Source: Lineus longissimus
Taxonomy: Eukaryota; Nemertea; Pilidiophora; Heteronemertea; Lineidae
Length of the DNA: 64,000 nucleotides
Assembly (NCBI RefSeq): GCF_910592395.1
Contig: NC_088309.1
Coordinates: 20,772,599-20,836,598 of the forward strand
Direction: 5' to 3'
Shown piece after piece: positions 25,276 through 38,100 of the stretch. Position 1 is the first letter of the stretch; the number at the start of each line of letters is the position of its first letter. A model generated the notes under the pieces. It saw only the letters and a program-made list of their open reading frames with translations, made no database searches and was not told the origin of the DNA. Position numbers and translations under genes: made by a program.

Positions 25276-25410
25276 CGACCCCCACAAAATATGTTTCGTG
25301 GTGGTCGATATTATCAAGATTTGTTAAACAATTGAAATTGAGGTCCAGGTGCGAGCGCTGTTAAAACACAATAGTCGGTGTATCGGGCTCGGCCTGAATT
25401 ATTTTGACTG
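25276..25410 (+). repeat. Dispersed repeat, copy 1
   Basis: The copy starts CGACCCCCACAAAA. It contains TATCAAGATTTG, AGGTGCGAGCG and GTGTATCGGGCT, and ends in CCTGAATTATTTTGA. The same ordered words recur at 27178-27352. The first 32 bp form an imperfect stem-loop, pairing CGACCCCCAC with GTGGTGGTCG. Confidence 0.65.
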
Positions 25411-27177
25411 GGAGGTAAAGGGCAAAAATACGTAAAGGGGGAGTGTACATATACGATCATACCACTTGCCAGGCAAACTTCATGATGCAGACAAACGTAT
25501 TGCAGTCGGAGAGTTTTGAGACGTCAGAATACGATCGCATATTTCCCTCGATAAGGGCTTTGTCAAAATAAATGCTCTGTTATTGATTAAACCCAGGTAT
25601 GGTTTTAACTATACTTAATAAAAGGAGCAATCACATGCCATTAATACAGGCCAATGAAGCGATGATAATATTTGCATAGCGGTGATTGATTTTTCAAGTA
25701 CACAGCGGCTGATAATGACTGAGTAACGGTATCGTGAAATAGGCAGCTCCCAAGTGAAATGAACCAACAAAATATCATGTATTCAATATTCCCGAAGTAT
25801 CTTATTGACAATACGAACAGATGCGTCGGAAATCAATACTGAACCGTTATTTGGAGTGACTAAGATAGGAACTCTTTTTGTACATTTCTTTTAAAGCCGC
25901 ACAACTACATATATATGCATGGACCAGTATTCGACCACCATATTACTGATTTCATAGTTGACAGCTTTGCGCCGACACAATCGGAAGTCCCTAAATTGTA
26001 TAAGGCAGATTCCTGTTTTCACCTAATGACTGCTGATAGGATCCTGACCCAATGATTGGCATGATTTGAGACTGTTATAGGTGGACCGTCATGATGTTAG
26101 GGACCACATCACAAGTGCTCGTATACCGCGGCCTGCACCTCCCCTGCTACGCATCGGTTGGCGCTGCAGGGTGTACAATTATCTGGTTCATTATTCTGTC
26201 AGATGTGTAACGACTAGAAAGCTTTCGTTCCTCCACACAAAACTCGTGTTACGGTCCCTTAACATCAGCTATAGAGCCCGGGAATAGGATGCGGGAGGCT
26301 CACTCGAGGGAATCCTCCAAGCCACGAGCATGTGGATTACTGCCAGTATCTAGCAATTTATGGGAAGGGGCTTTGGCAAGTTGGACAAACAAGACTGTAA
26401 TTTGTGGGATGCATATGTAGGATATATTTGTGGGGAAATTAGCTTAGCCCATGGTCATCGGCATTAACATGTTTGTGACGCCTGGATCATAATAAAAGGC
26501 GGCTTCCTCTGGGCATGTGAGTGGAGACCATGCTGAAGAGCGGACTACAGCCTCTGACCCTTTAGGTCAATCTTATTGGGTATATACATGTATCTTCGTC
26601 GTACGCGCAAAAAGAGTTCTAAAATAATTTATCAATTTCATTAAAAAAAATTATATGTTTCACGCGTATATAATGTAGAATATTCCAAATATCTTTCCAT
26701 GTAAGTATGCAAGCCGCAACCTGATGGGCTTGTCAGAAACTATCAATTGTCCGCCAGGTTTCGGAGCAAACGAATTAACGATCATTATTTCTTCATGTGC
26801 AAAAAGCTACACAATTTGTAATGGTGCATCGCCGATAAATTCCTGGCGTGCGTCCATGCACTTTTGAAAATAAGAGATATGCAGTTTTTTGCCTCAAAAT
26901 CTCGGAGGCTGCTGACGCGAATACATGTGCATTGTGTAAGTCGCCGGAAGTGTTTGATGAACAACCTTAACTCAAAGTCAATCTGTGTGGCAGGTGGTAA
27001 TTTGCTGTCGCGAATGAGATGGATAGAGAGGGCTTGGGGAGATAATTGCTATGGCGCTAAACAAGGACTCTCCCATCGTAATGAAGTGGGCTTTCTTATT
27101 TTAGCTCATCAACCCGGATTAAATCGGTGATCCTACAGGTACATTACGTTGATTTGCAGTTGCTGCTTTGGGCCTAT

Positions 27178-27352
27178 CGACCTCCACGAAAGCTGTTTTC
27201 CGCGGGGATCGATGTCATCAAGATTTGCCCTAATAACAATTTGATAAGACCATAGACAATGGGAATTTACATGTACATGTAGGCGCAGGTGCGAGCGGGC
27301 TTTGTTTAAAGACAATACACCGTGTATCGGGCTACGCCTGAATTCTTTTGAT
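27178..27352 (+). repeat. Dispersed repeat, copy 2
   Basis: This is a longer relative of the copy at 25276-25410, carrying CGACCTCCACGAAA, ATCAAGATTTG, AGGTGCGAGCG, CGTGTATCGGGCT and CGCCTGAATTCTTTTGA in the same order. It includes an extra TACATGTACATGTAG segment. No coding potential is seen and the boundaries are approximate. Confidence 0.65.
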
Positions 27353-27393
27353 TGCTATACATATACATGTACATTTAAGTAATGGCCGGGTCT

Positions 27394-27540
27394 ATTTGGC
27401 AAGCCGCTCGCCAAACAGGCATCTTTTTTTGTTCTGTTTGGAGAGCCGCTTGCCAAACAGCACTAAAAAGCCACCCTGTTCGGCAAGCCGGGCTTGCCAA
27501 ACAGGGCAAAAATACTACCCTCTTTGGCGAGCCGGAGAGG
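27394..27540. repeat. Cluster of short palindromes (CTGTTTGGCAAGCC type)
   Basis: Three near-palindromic units of about 25-29 bp lie at about 27394-27418, 27434-27460 and 27476-27504, with a half unit near 27520. The best unit pairs CTGTTCGGCAAGCC with GGCTTGCCAAACAG and can form a perfect or nearly perfect hairpin. A further unit lies at 27887-27915. Spacers are short and unrelated. Confidence 0.7.
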
Positions 27541-30500
27541 TTACAACATGTTGGCCAATCAGAGAGCAGTGACGTCATATTCGAATTTATATGCGCATAT
27601 CTAACAATGGCCGACTTCCCGCTCTCGATTCAATTTCTGTTACTAAACTCGGGTTTTGATCAATAATCCATGAAGAAGCATGTACATGTACATGACTGTA
27701 TGGATTTACAAAAAAAGTCATAAACGTGATTTAACTGATAAGCATGTTAAATGCATTAGTGTGCATTTCTAAAGGCGTTTCACTGTAACTCCGGTGTTGC
27801 TGACCGTGTTGCCACAAATGATAATGAGCTCCTGGATGGTTGAATATGCATGAGTTCGGCTCTCCATCTAGGGCAGAAAAAAGGCGCTGTTTGGTGAGCC
27901 GGGCTTGCCAAATAGTCACTTCCTTAAGTAATATGCAAAATAACGTAATGTAACCTGTTTTCCGTTCCTGCATTTACATTACTGCCTGAAAAATGGAGCA
28001 GCAGAGAAGATTTTGGTAGTGGATATGCCTACATGATGGGGCGTTCAGGGCCCGTTGTGTGCTTTCTTGTTGAGACGAAACAGATCGACGGTAATCTATT
28101 GGTACATTCAGTGTGGTTCCCTGCAATGTACTTTTTACATCTATGAACACATACTATCGTAAAGTGCTGAAATTGGAATTTTTACTGACTGCCGAGTTAC
28201 TTGTATGAATAGAATGAAGCATCGCGGCATCGTAAAGAAGCACACCAGCCCCGCCAGGACCAGTTGCCACTGCCACCACATAATTGGCCGTTCATCGCCA
28301 TCAGGGCAATTCACCCAAACATTGTCAAATGGCTCCGAATCGGGGAAAGGCAATAAACTGCATCTGTCTAAACGAGTCTAAAAGAGAACAAAGTTGACCT
28401 AATCATGCTTTGGATACGAGTCCTTTGATTCTTGAACAGCCCACACTAAAGGCCGCAGTCTCTCAGCAAATGCAGACCCAAATGTCATATTCATGTCTTC
28501 ATTAACCAAACCGTAGCGATTCCCTGGAGATTACTAATCAGGATGGTTTCGTCAGTGGCCCGCGGATTTCCTTATAGCGAGCAGAGAAATAGAGGCTAAT
28601 AGGCTAGATTGCTGAGCTGAGTGATCATTGTGGATACAGTCCTAATGCTGAGAGAGTAGATCATATGAACATGTACTTACTCCTTTTGGGTCTTACATGT
28701 ACCTAAGAGAACAAGAAAATGACAGCATAATCTTACAAGAAGACGGCAGTGCCCCAGAGATTTTCGGCTACTATTACAAGTCCGTACAACATTCTGTAAC
28801 CTATTAGATAGAAGTATATCTGCAAAACTTAGAGTGATGAGTAAATTAGCAGACTGTCATGGTTGTAGCTGGCTTCCCCAATCTGTGATTCTTCTGCAAA
28901 ATGTCGGTATTTTCTGTGAGTTTTAGCGAAATGACCTTGGGGATTGGATGACATCTCCAGAAAATCCCTACCTCGAATCAAGCCGAACCTATAGGAAGGG
29001 ACTCGGGAAATGTGGTGCTGATTCTTCAGGTTGCTCAGTTCGTCAAATCAACTCATCAGACTAATTTGAAACACAAAGCCAAGCAGAATGTGCAATTTTC
29101 TCGTTGCTTAACACAACGCGTTCTTTAAAGGACTCATTAGCAGATCAAAGAGCAAAAGATGGCGTCCAATCAACGACCTAATCAACCATTAGTTGTTTTG
29201 TGTCGCAATCCTTTGATCCTTGCCGTTCAAGAAATCGCCAACCTCATCTTTTTCAAGCATTAGCCGAATTTATAAAAAAACAACAAAAGACTTGCGTTCC
29301 ATGGTGTTCAACCGAAACCTTAGTTTGCCGACGGTGATGAATGAGTTCACGCTAACAAGGGGGATGAGCTTGTCAATCTATATTCAAACCTATACCCTGT
29401 GTTTTGACGGTAAGAGAGATTTGGCAAGCTGAAACGCCATCAGGCATACTCTCACCAAACAACGTTCTGGAAGGGGTTGAGACCTTTGGAGATAAGTTTG
29501 GTTAAACAATTTTACTCGTGACTTGATCTGCCTAACAACGTTAAATTAACTTTGTGTCAAAACTGCCTCCTATCAAACCTCATAATCACAAATCTATCAA
29601 CGATTCCATTGTAAAGTAGTTTCCGGGTAAGCGAAATCTGGACCGGATACATACTTGCCGACGACGTGTGTCGCTACATTTAAGAATAGTTTCCACAAGA
29701 GACAGATCTCAATTACATGCGCTAAGTGGCTTTTACATGTTGGGGAAAAGTGAGAACTGTTATTAGTGAATTGCGCGCTAGAATGACCTGATCATGTTCT
29801 ATCCGGTTCGGGCAAAATCTTGTGGTGATATACTTACTTTCTACACTATTAATATTTAGTGTAGGGCGAGTTACGGAGAGGTTTGAGATTCGCCTCTCAC
29901 CGTCCTGCAAAGGCAATTATATTGTTTTGTATTGTGCATGAAAACTAGCGAATAAAAACAAGGCAAAATATTTACCAAAACATCATCGCGGCGATAAGGT
30001 CATCCTTTGACCAACACCATTGTGTCTGCGTGACTCGAAAGCAGAAATAGAGAGAGTGTCAGTGACGTGTTGTTTATTCGTTTCGTTCGATTTCCTGAAG
30101 CTGTAGCAGGGATTCACCATACTACTGATCACTGGTATATCGCGATTTAATCATAGGCTGGTTTACTCTAATATGTAAGCTGCTATTAGATAAATTATAT
30201 ATTCATGTAGCATAAAAATAGCTGAAAGTAATCAGTGAATCGGTCAATAGAGATGACGAGCTGTCTTGCTGTGACAATGAGATGATACCCGGACTGTTCA
30301 TTCTGTGTGACCAGCAAACCATCTTCCAATCAGATGATTAATGATTCATCGCGGTGATCATGATGACGGATGCTTCTCAGCGGACCTGTTGAATTGGCGA
30401 GAAAATTGATCGGTTTCCTTAGTGATGATCAATCGTGCTTTGTTTGCCTGGTTCTTGCGCCGGTCATTAATGCATGCACAGTCTGCGAAATTCCAAAACT

Positions 30501-32898
30501 AAATGTCCGATCCAGAGCAAACACTACATGTGAGTCTTGAAATTCAAACAGGTCAAGTCGAACTTTTTACCGATTGAGCTAAATAAAAAGGAAAATTTAG
30601 TAAAAACATTTTTTAAATCCGTAATGTTTTGCCATGATAAGTAATTAAAAAAATATCTTTATTTAATTTTCTTGACATGCCGCGGAAAGTCTGGCACTAA
30701 AAACAATGGTTTCTCCTGTTCGGAAAACCCGTTTGAAACGCCTTCAGCTGTGTATGTCTCCAGGATTAGCGCGCTTTCAAGGAAGATTACCTCTCCTCAT
30801 CAATGTCGGATCAGGTGCTACGGTAGCAAACTCACAACCAACTTCCCTTGGCTATGAGCGTATGATAACATGAAATTGTAGCGGCATGAAATAAACGTGA
30901 CTCTTTTGTATTTGTGACGATGACCGACTGCAGGGATTTCTGTTACACTGATTTATGTCGTACTTTTGCTGCTCATACTGATTGGTTATTTTCTTCTTTT
31001 TTACTTCATTGGCTGAGGGCAGTCCCTATATTATTAACACTCCCTGTTCGCGTGGATGATATATTTAACCTTCTTTGGTATCTCGCTCAAAGCCTTCTGT
31101 CACATCCACCTGTTACGCAAAGGGCTTATATCAGCCATGGAGTAAAGCAGCTGCATACCGATCTACCGGTGAACGGAGACTTTAGGATTGACTTCACCGC
31201 CGGTAAGTCCGCATGAGCACCAGAAGAGAAGCCGTGTGAGCAGATTCAGGCAACAAAATATAGGCAAGGTGGTGTCTGTGATGACGTCAGACCCGGACGA
31301 GCCTGATGACTTACATGTAGTGCTTTTTACTCCGGACGGGGACACTCAAGTACTCCGAGTCTCAGGTACTCTTCAGGATGATTAAAGATAAATCAGAATG
31401 ACATAATTGCTGGTTGTTACCTAGGTACACTTCGTTCGCTTTACAAGAATGGGAGAATGTTAGGAAGCCTACACGTATTCACTCTATAGGCATACAAAAA
31501 AGAAACAAGAAAGCTGGTCTTCTTGAGAAGACGTGAGAAGATGAAAGTGACGCGTGCTCCGGTGCTGCCAAACTGAATTTAATCAATGCAATCTCTACCT
31601 TGACTTCAGTCTTCAGATCGTCCTCCATACTTGAGTAGAATGGGAAATGTCAGAAGCCGTTTATTATGCAGATAAAACACAAAATCTTTTTTTTTTGAGA
31701 ACTGGTGATTCAACAAAGATCTGATCGCAGAAAAAAAAAGAGCTCTAAATGTAGTAATCAAACACTTCATCCTTCCAGCGGTAATTCACTAACAACGCTT
31801 TCCTTTTAGAAGACGATTTTACATGACAAAAAAGTTGTCTCCGTCAATTGCAACTGAGTTTGTTGTTAATTTCTTGCGGGCCTTTTTCACCTTCATCTCT
31901 CAGGTATGTCCCATTGGAGTAACGAGAAAGACAAGGTGGTTCATGCTTTATGTAATTAAAAAAAGGTCATTGTAAGTAGGAAACCGATTTTAAAACTTTG
32001 TGGCAATGTTTCAGCTCTGTGCTACCTACCTTTCATTTCTGTTCGCCAAAGTGAATTCTACTCCTGGTACTCAATTAGAATCTCGGCGAGTAAGTAGCAT
32101 CTTCCGCAAGCTTCAATTTCGGGAAATTCTTTCTAATTTTTACTTATACTCGCACTTTTTTTTCAATTTGGCGCGCAGCGCAAGGTTGCGTATACGATCA
32201 TCTTGACAGACGATTGGCTACTAGATCTCAGTAAAGTCTCTGGGAACTGCTCGTCGGGGTAAGATCGGAGGTGGATCGTATGATCGGAGGTAACTCGTAG
32301 AGAACGCCACGTAGAAAACGGATATCTAGCTAAAGCCGACGATGTTCCGATGCTTATTGGGGATGTGAGGCAATTGAAGAAGTTAACTGCTCAAATTGAG
32401 GGTATTTGTGAGTGGAAGTTGTTTCGTGTTGACGTTGAAAAAGATGGCAAAAGTGGGGAATATGAACTACTCCAATGCGCATATGTAGGCTATAAGCGTC
32501 GAAAAATACGATGCCTCCTGCTGTCTGGCTAGGTTCATGTCCCAGCCTCAAAGCACACCTCATCAACTTGAAGCTGATGGTATCAGGTTCAAATGATTTA
32601 ATAGTATTTTGTACCGAAATAATCCTATTACGCCATGTTAATCACGTACGCATATGGTTTTATTGGCGACTAATTCCCCAGACTTAATACATAGAAGCAT
32701 CGGATAATTACATTATATTTTCACGATTTATGCGAATCAGATGATCATTAAAATTATTTTCATTGGCTCATCTCAGAAATCCATGTTAAAATAGTGATGT
32801 TGAATTCGTAAATCAGGGTAAAGTGTCACGGTGCATATTGCGCTGGTTACGTTCAGATTTTGATGCGAGAAGGAATAAGAATGAGGTGGACGCTCGTG

Positions 32899-34301
32899 GG
32901 TTTATTCCTGTTTCGCCTATTCCTGTTTCGCCTATTCCTGTTTCGCCTACAAAATTCCTGTTTCGCCTATTCCTGATTCGACTATTCCTGTTCCGCCTAT
33001 TCCTGTTCCGCCTATTCCTTTTTCGCCTATTTCCTGTTTGGCCTATTTCCTGTTTGGCCTATTTCCTGTTTCGCCTATTCCTGTTTCGCCTACTTTCCAG
33101 TACCCCTACAATAAATCGACTCTCCCACGGGGAACCTTAGGGATGCATGTCCATTTTATGGGGAAAATGTGAGGGGACAATTGGATGATGTTAACGATGT
33201 GATGACAATTTGACTAATCAAATGCCATCAACTTTGTTAACAAACCATGCCATGACCGTTTTGAAAGAGTCACCTTGAAAGCGGGGACAGTCCGGGACTT
33301 ATTTGACCATAGGACCATAGGACCATACTGACACACAGTAAAAACTAATACAGTGGAACCCCGGTTGGCGACCACCCCGGTAACGCGACCACCCCGGTAA
33401 CGCGACCACGATTCTCCGGTCCCGAATGGTTTCCTCTCTAATTACAAATTGAGCTTCATCAGCCATCATGCAAAGTTGTTTTGAGTGTGAAAAGCCCCTG
33501 CATGACCTCTTTATTTATATGGAATGAAACCCTCGAGAAAATATTATTTTTCAATAGGAAGCCATCACATCGTTGAACGCAATGAAATCAGGAATAAAAG
33601 AACAATGTAGCTATAGGTATTCTTTCTATTAAGAAGCCAGTTACTGACTAAGACAAAAGAAAGAAAATCCACAATATAAAATGCAGGCCTAATAAACCTT
33701 TCTCAAATCTAATGATAGGGTAAAACTTTCTTACTATTTTATATCTTGCCTTTTAAAAAAACGTTTTGATCGGAGCGGTCTTGGTATCGTAACCAATGAC
33801 CGCCTGGGTAGGTATAAAATGCGTGACGTCATCTTCACAAGCAACAATAAGGCGGAGTTCCGGACACCAGGCTGGATCATTCTTTGACGAAAACGGAACA
33901 TATATACCTTTCAAATCGTATTTAATTTGTTTAATTTTGAAACCTTTTAGAATAGAAATTAATACCTCGCTGTCGGTCATTTGTTGTATAATCAAGACCG
34001 CTCGGGTAGACCTCAAATTACGTCCAAAACGTTATACAACCAATGACCGCCAGCTCGGTATTGATGCCTTAAGTAAGGGACGGTTCATATTCCTACGTCT
34101 GTGGGGAGGTTAGCAATACATTTGAATAGGCGAAACAGGAATAGGCGAAACAGGAATTAGGCGAAACAGGAATAGGCGAAACAGGAAATAGGCGAAACAG
34201 GAATAGGCGAAACAGGAAATAGGCGAAACAGGAAATAGGCGAAACAGGAATAGGCGAAACAGGAATAGGCGAAACAGGAATAGGCGAAACAGGAATACAC
34301 C
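32899..34301 (-). mobile_element. Foldback-type non-autonomous transposon, copy B (1403 bp)
   Basis: The element is flanked by a perfect 8-bp duplication, CGCTCGTG, at 32891-32898 and 34302-34309. It is inverted relative to copy A: its left end GGTTTATTCC matches copy A's right end, and its right end GGAATACACC matches copy A's left end. Each terminal array has roughly twelve 15-bp units, about twice as many as copy A. Inside the arrays it shares long unique arms with copy A (for example 33097-33350 and 34072-34125). Between them lies a different core of about 720 bp with no transposase-like reading frame. Confidence 0.87.
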
Positions 34302-35129
34302 CGCTCGTGTAGGTCTACTTTCCGAAGCCTTTCCTTTCCATTCCATTTTGGTAGAACGCAATTGTTCACTCGTGGTACTGTACATGTACACTAGACTGTC
34401 CATGAAATCGAAGCAATCGCCAGAAAATTTACACCGATTAATCATTTACATCGTGTATTGGAATGATAAACCATTAGGATTGCTCTGTAACTAAATGCTG
34501 TAAAAAAACAATGCAATTGTTCATCGAGTCAGTAATGAATCACTGACACGTCCTTTAACACGCCATTTGAGACTGATAGTAGCACCTGCTCCGGTAATCT
34601 ACTCCCAGCCACATATCGATATTATTCAAACTGGTACGCTATATTTAATTTCGACGGGAAATGATGTTATCATGAGAGCGTCTTCTACCGTCTCAAAAAC
34701 ATCACATTCGGATACACTGATCAATCAGTCTAAATTATGGACAGTAAAATTCTCTTGGACGTAACTGCTTCCAAACGCCTACCAGACCGTACGAAAAGTA
34801 TGATTACACAGAACTGGAATAAATTCAAATCTCTGTACCGAAAAGGTTTTCTCAGTCGAAACAAATTGTGTTGGGGCGTAGTCGCTACGTTACATTTCCA
34901 TTACCTCACTGGCGACCTTTGTCCATTATCTCCATCGAAATAGAAAAAATACTCTTGACTGGCGCTATATAGCATCCTCCATTGGACACGATTTACCTCG
35001 GGAATATATTTTGAACATTTTGGAAATTCTTTTGCGCTCCGTTTGATCATTGGTCACTGTCCGTCTAATTGGACGATACATGTCCTAAATCATCATATAC
35101 AAACAGGATAGGTTATCATTTCCATGTAT
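34302..35129. other. No gene seen; 3' flank of proline dehydrogenase
   Basis: The stretch lies between foldback element copy B and the stop codon of the minus-strand PRODH gene. Short open frames (for example 34737-34943) have no recognisable content. No canonical minus-strand AATAAA is apparent between 34980 and 35129, so the PRODH transcript end is undefined. Confidence 0.4.
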
Positions 35130-38100
35130 TCATGTACTTCTGAAGTACGACTTCATTCTTGACTTTGTTGCTGTTTGCAAAACGTTGAGTTCTCGCCGTA
35201 CCCCTGCCATCACGGAGCGATTCTCCTGAGCCCGTCTCACTAAGTACGGGATAGTATCATCTATAGACCCGTATGGGAGGGACTTGTAGACTAGGTACTT
35301 GGCCTGACCTAAAAACAATCAAAATGTTTCAGAACGTACACATGCACTTATATACAGTGAAATGAGCACAGCGACATTTTTTTACTCTTGATGCCATTAC
35401 GATAATGAACGGTAGTATTTTTTCTCTTGACTGTACGGTGTAGTTTCCTTTAAATGCTGAAAAGTTATGACTTTCATGCCAAGCCGATGGGCTCCATTTT
35501 GCTTTAACTTACCAAGGGGGTATGTGATTTGATCTGACATCCCTAGTAGCTGACCAAAAAATATTTCACCACTCCGAGTGTCCAACCCAAGTTCGTTTAT
35601 CCTGAAAAGGTCAACGCACAGATTGATACTGATGCACACTGTTTATGTACATAGCCAACCGTGCCGAACATTCATTTTATGAACATACGTACGTACATAG
35701 TATGTACATAAACACATTACGTCTCCAAAGAAAATTAGTAAGTTTAAAAACGTATTGTTTAATAATTTGTTGGCAGATGTTGGAAAAAAACTCAAAGAAT
35801 GAGCAAAATTATGAGGGTGTCGAAAAAAAAATTTTGTTCTTAACAAAATTTCATGAAGATTTCTTTCCAAGAAAATGTCGACAAAAAGTTCTGATTTAAA
35901 TTGCAGTTTGCAGCGATTTAAAAACCCTTCGTTTACGGGGCGCTTGAGTTAGAGATTGAGATTGATGATTGGTGTTTGATAAGTGTCCAATCTAATCACG
36001 TCGATCGGATGCGAAACGTAAAAGGAAACTTGATTAAACATGGATCTCACCGTTTAACGGCAAACTTCACCGAATATTCATTATGACTGGCAATTATCAA
36101 ATTGGTTACTGGCGATCTCTCCTTGATCAGTTCAAGCAGTTTATTCAGGGACTTGTTGTACATGGTGCAGGTGTCTTCATACGTGTCGTGGACGGGTGAA
36201 GGGTAACCGTCCTTTTCTGCCAATACCCGTTCGTTGTACATGTATGCCCCCCTGACTAGTTTCACTCCGAAGCCAACGCCTTGAGCCTTTATAAACTGGT
36301 AATCTTCATTCATGTTGTGGTAGGTTTGCTGAAACACGGAATGTATTCGATAAAAGATAATACGATAGTCATTCTATAATTCATTGTTTGATATTGCTTT
36401 GCAGTATTACACCGGTGTAATGTTTTTGAGTGTTTCTGTTTTTGAGTGTTTCCCCTCATTGTTTGGGAACGCTCAAAAATAGATTGACGAGTTTTTCTGT
36501 GTATCCCCCCTATTGAAAAGTCATGGTCTCTCTAGCTGCCTATTGTTTGGAAACACTGACACATGGGAAACAACCACAGATGTTACACCGGTATCAAACC
36601 GGAGCTCGGTGTTGGGGTAGGCCTCCCACACCAACACAACACCAACACCTAACACTTTCCCAACACCAAGACTTGACCGACCTTTAGGTAGCACTGATAT
36701 GTATTCCACACCAAGGGAGACTCCTGGTTGTAGTTAAGCATCATGGCCAAGGCAACAAGTGATATCGCTGGGTTCATATAGGTGTATTCTGCATCCACCA
36801 GAACGCGCACTTTTAGCTCCTCTGAAAGCTGAAGAATAACGTGATTATTGTAGGTTTTGTCAAGATGGAATAGTCGGTAACAAACTCTCTTTAAAAGCTA
36901 GTAGTGATTTACTGAATAACATATGGCATAAGGACTTCCAAATGGGAACTCAACCAAATAAAATCACCTTGTGTCACTAATCAAAATGCAGCCAGGGCTT
37001 CATTGCATGTGCTAGCTGCTCAGTTGCCCCCTCACAAAAATATCTCAGTAGAACCGGAGTCTTTCAAATAAATGAAAGACTATGGTAGAACGTAGGCGAG
37101 GTAGGAGCCTCATGCGACTGACAATTGGTATTCGTGGACGCTAAAAATGATGCCGCCTTATATAAAAGATGTTTGCCGTTGACTACAGATGATGATTTAT
37201 CGGGAATGTTCGCCCTGCAGTCAAAAAACCTCTTCCTTTACGAAACTTCGTGAAGAAAGAGACTATAGGACTGACGATACGTTTATCAATTTACTGTTAT
37301 AACAGGAAAGTATTTATTTCTTGATGATTGATGATGTGTGACGAAAAGGGGATCGTAACCATAGTAAATCAAAAGGCGCGAACGAAATGAATAAAGACTG
37401 TGAAGAAACATGTGCATTTGGGAATAATTGACGAGGTACTTTCTCATGTATCAAATCCAACACTAAGTTATCGACAGTAAACATTCTAACATCATGTATA
37501 GAATATGACAGTGGCAACATGGGTAACGCTTCATTACGTGCCACAGCTCACAGCAGCCGAGCATCCCGGCAATGTTTCGTTCGATGATTCCGAGTCCCAC
37601 AGCCATGCATGCAGCGAGTTGGAGTGTCAGCTATTTCAATCTGTTCGGGGTCGTCCCGATTAAAGGGCAGCAGACTGCACAGGGAAAATCGGGTGATGTA
37701 TATCAGACATCTAATAGACGTCTCATAGACATCACCATGAGTTAGACATGTATCTAACTACATGTATATGTATAATAGACATCAACTGTTTGGCGTCTAG
37801 TAGACGTATAATAGACGTCAATAGTTAATGTATATTTGTCGTCGATTTAGTTCGATGTAGTATATAATTTGTACTGCATTTCAGGTATACTAGTATACTT
37901 CAGGTGATAAGCTTACTATATATCTAACATACTTGACCGATTTCTCGCAGTCGTATGAGTCCAAGGTGAAAGTCGTCATTCTCTCTCGTGGAGAGTGCAG
38001 AATAGGTGACCTGTAAATGATAATCAATAACCGAGTTCAGTTTACAAGACCAATAATTGGCCATTAATTAGCCCAGTTAATTAATTCAAGATATAGAATT

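Larger units (their letters stand above)
21493..32898. other. Long stretch with no supported gene
   Basis: I see no recognisable protein on either strand. The stretch holds two copies of a dispersed repeat (25276-25410 and 27178-27352), a cluster of palindromic GGCAAGCC-type hairpins (27394-27540, with one more at 27887-27915), short contiguous hairpins at 22112-22141, and many TACATGTA words. One minus-strand open frame with a hydrophobic segment (28141-28360) is discussed as a finding. Confidence 0.5.

Noticed and set aside
31188-31385. 65-codon frame and a GTAAGT donor near two ATTGG boxes
   Set aside because: Promoter-like words and a donor exist, but there is no downstream partner exon or domain.
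32823-34445. Similar repetitive open frames at both ends of the second foldback element
   Set aside because: Same cause: they follow the arrays on both strands and have no unique domain.
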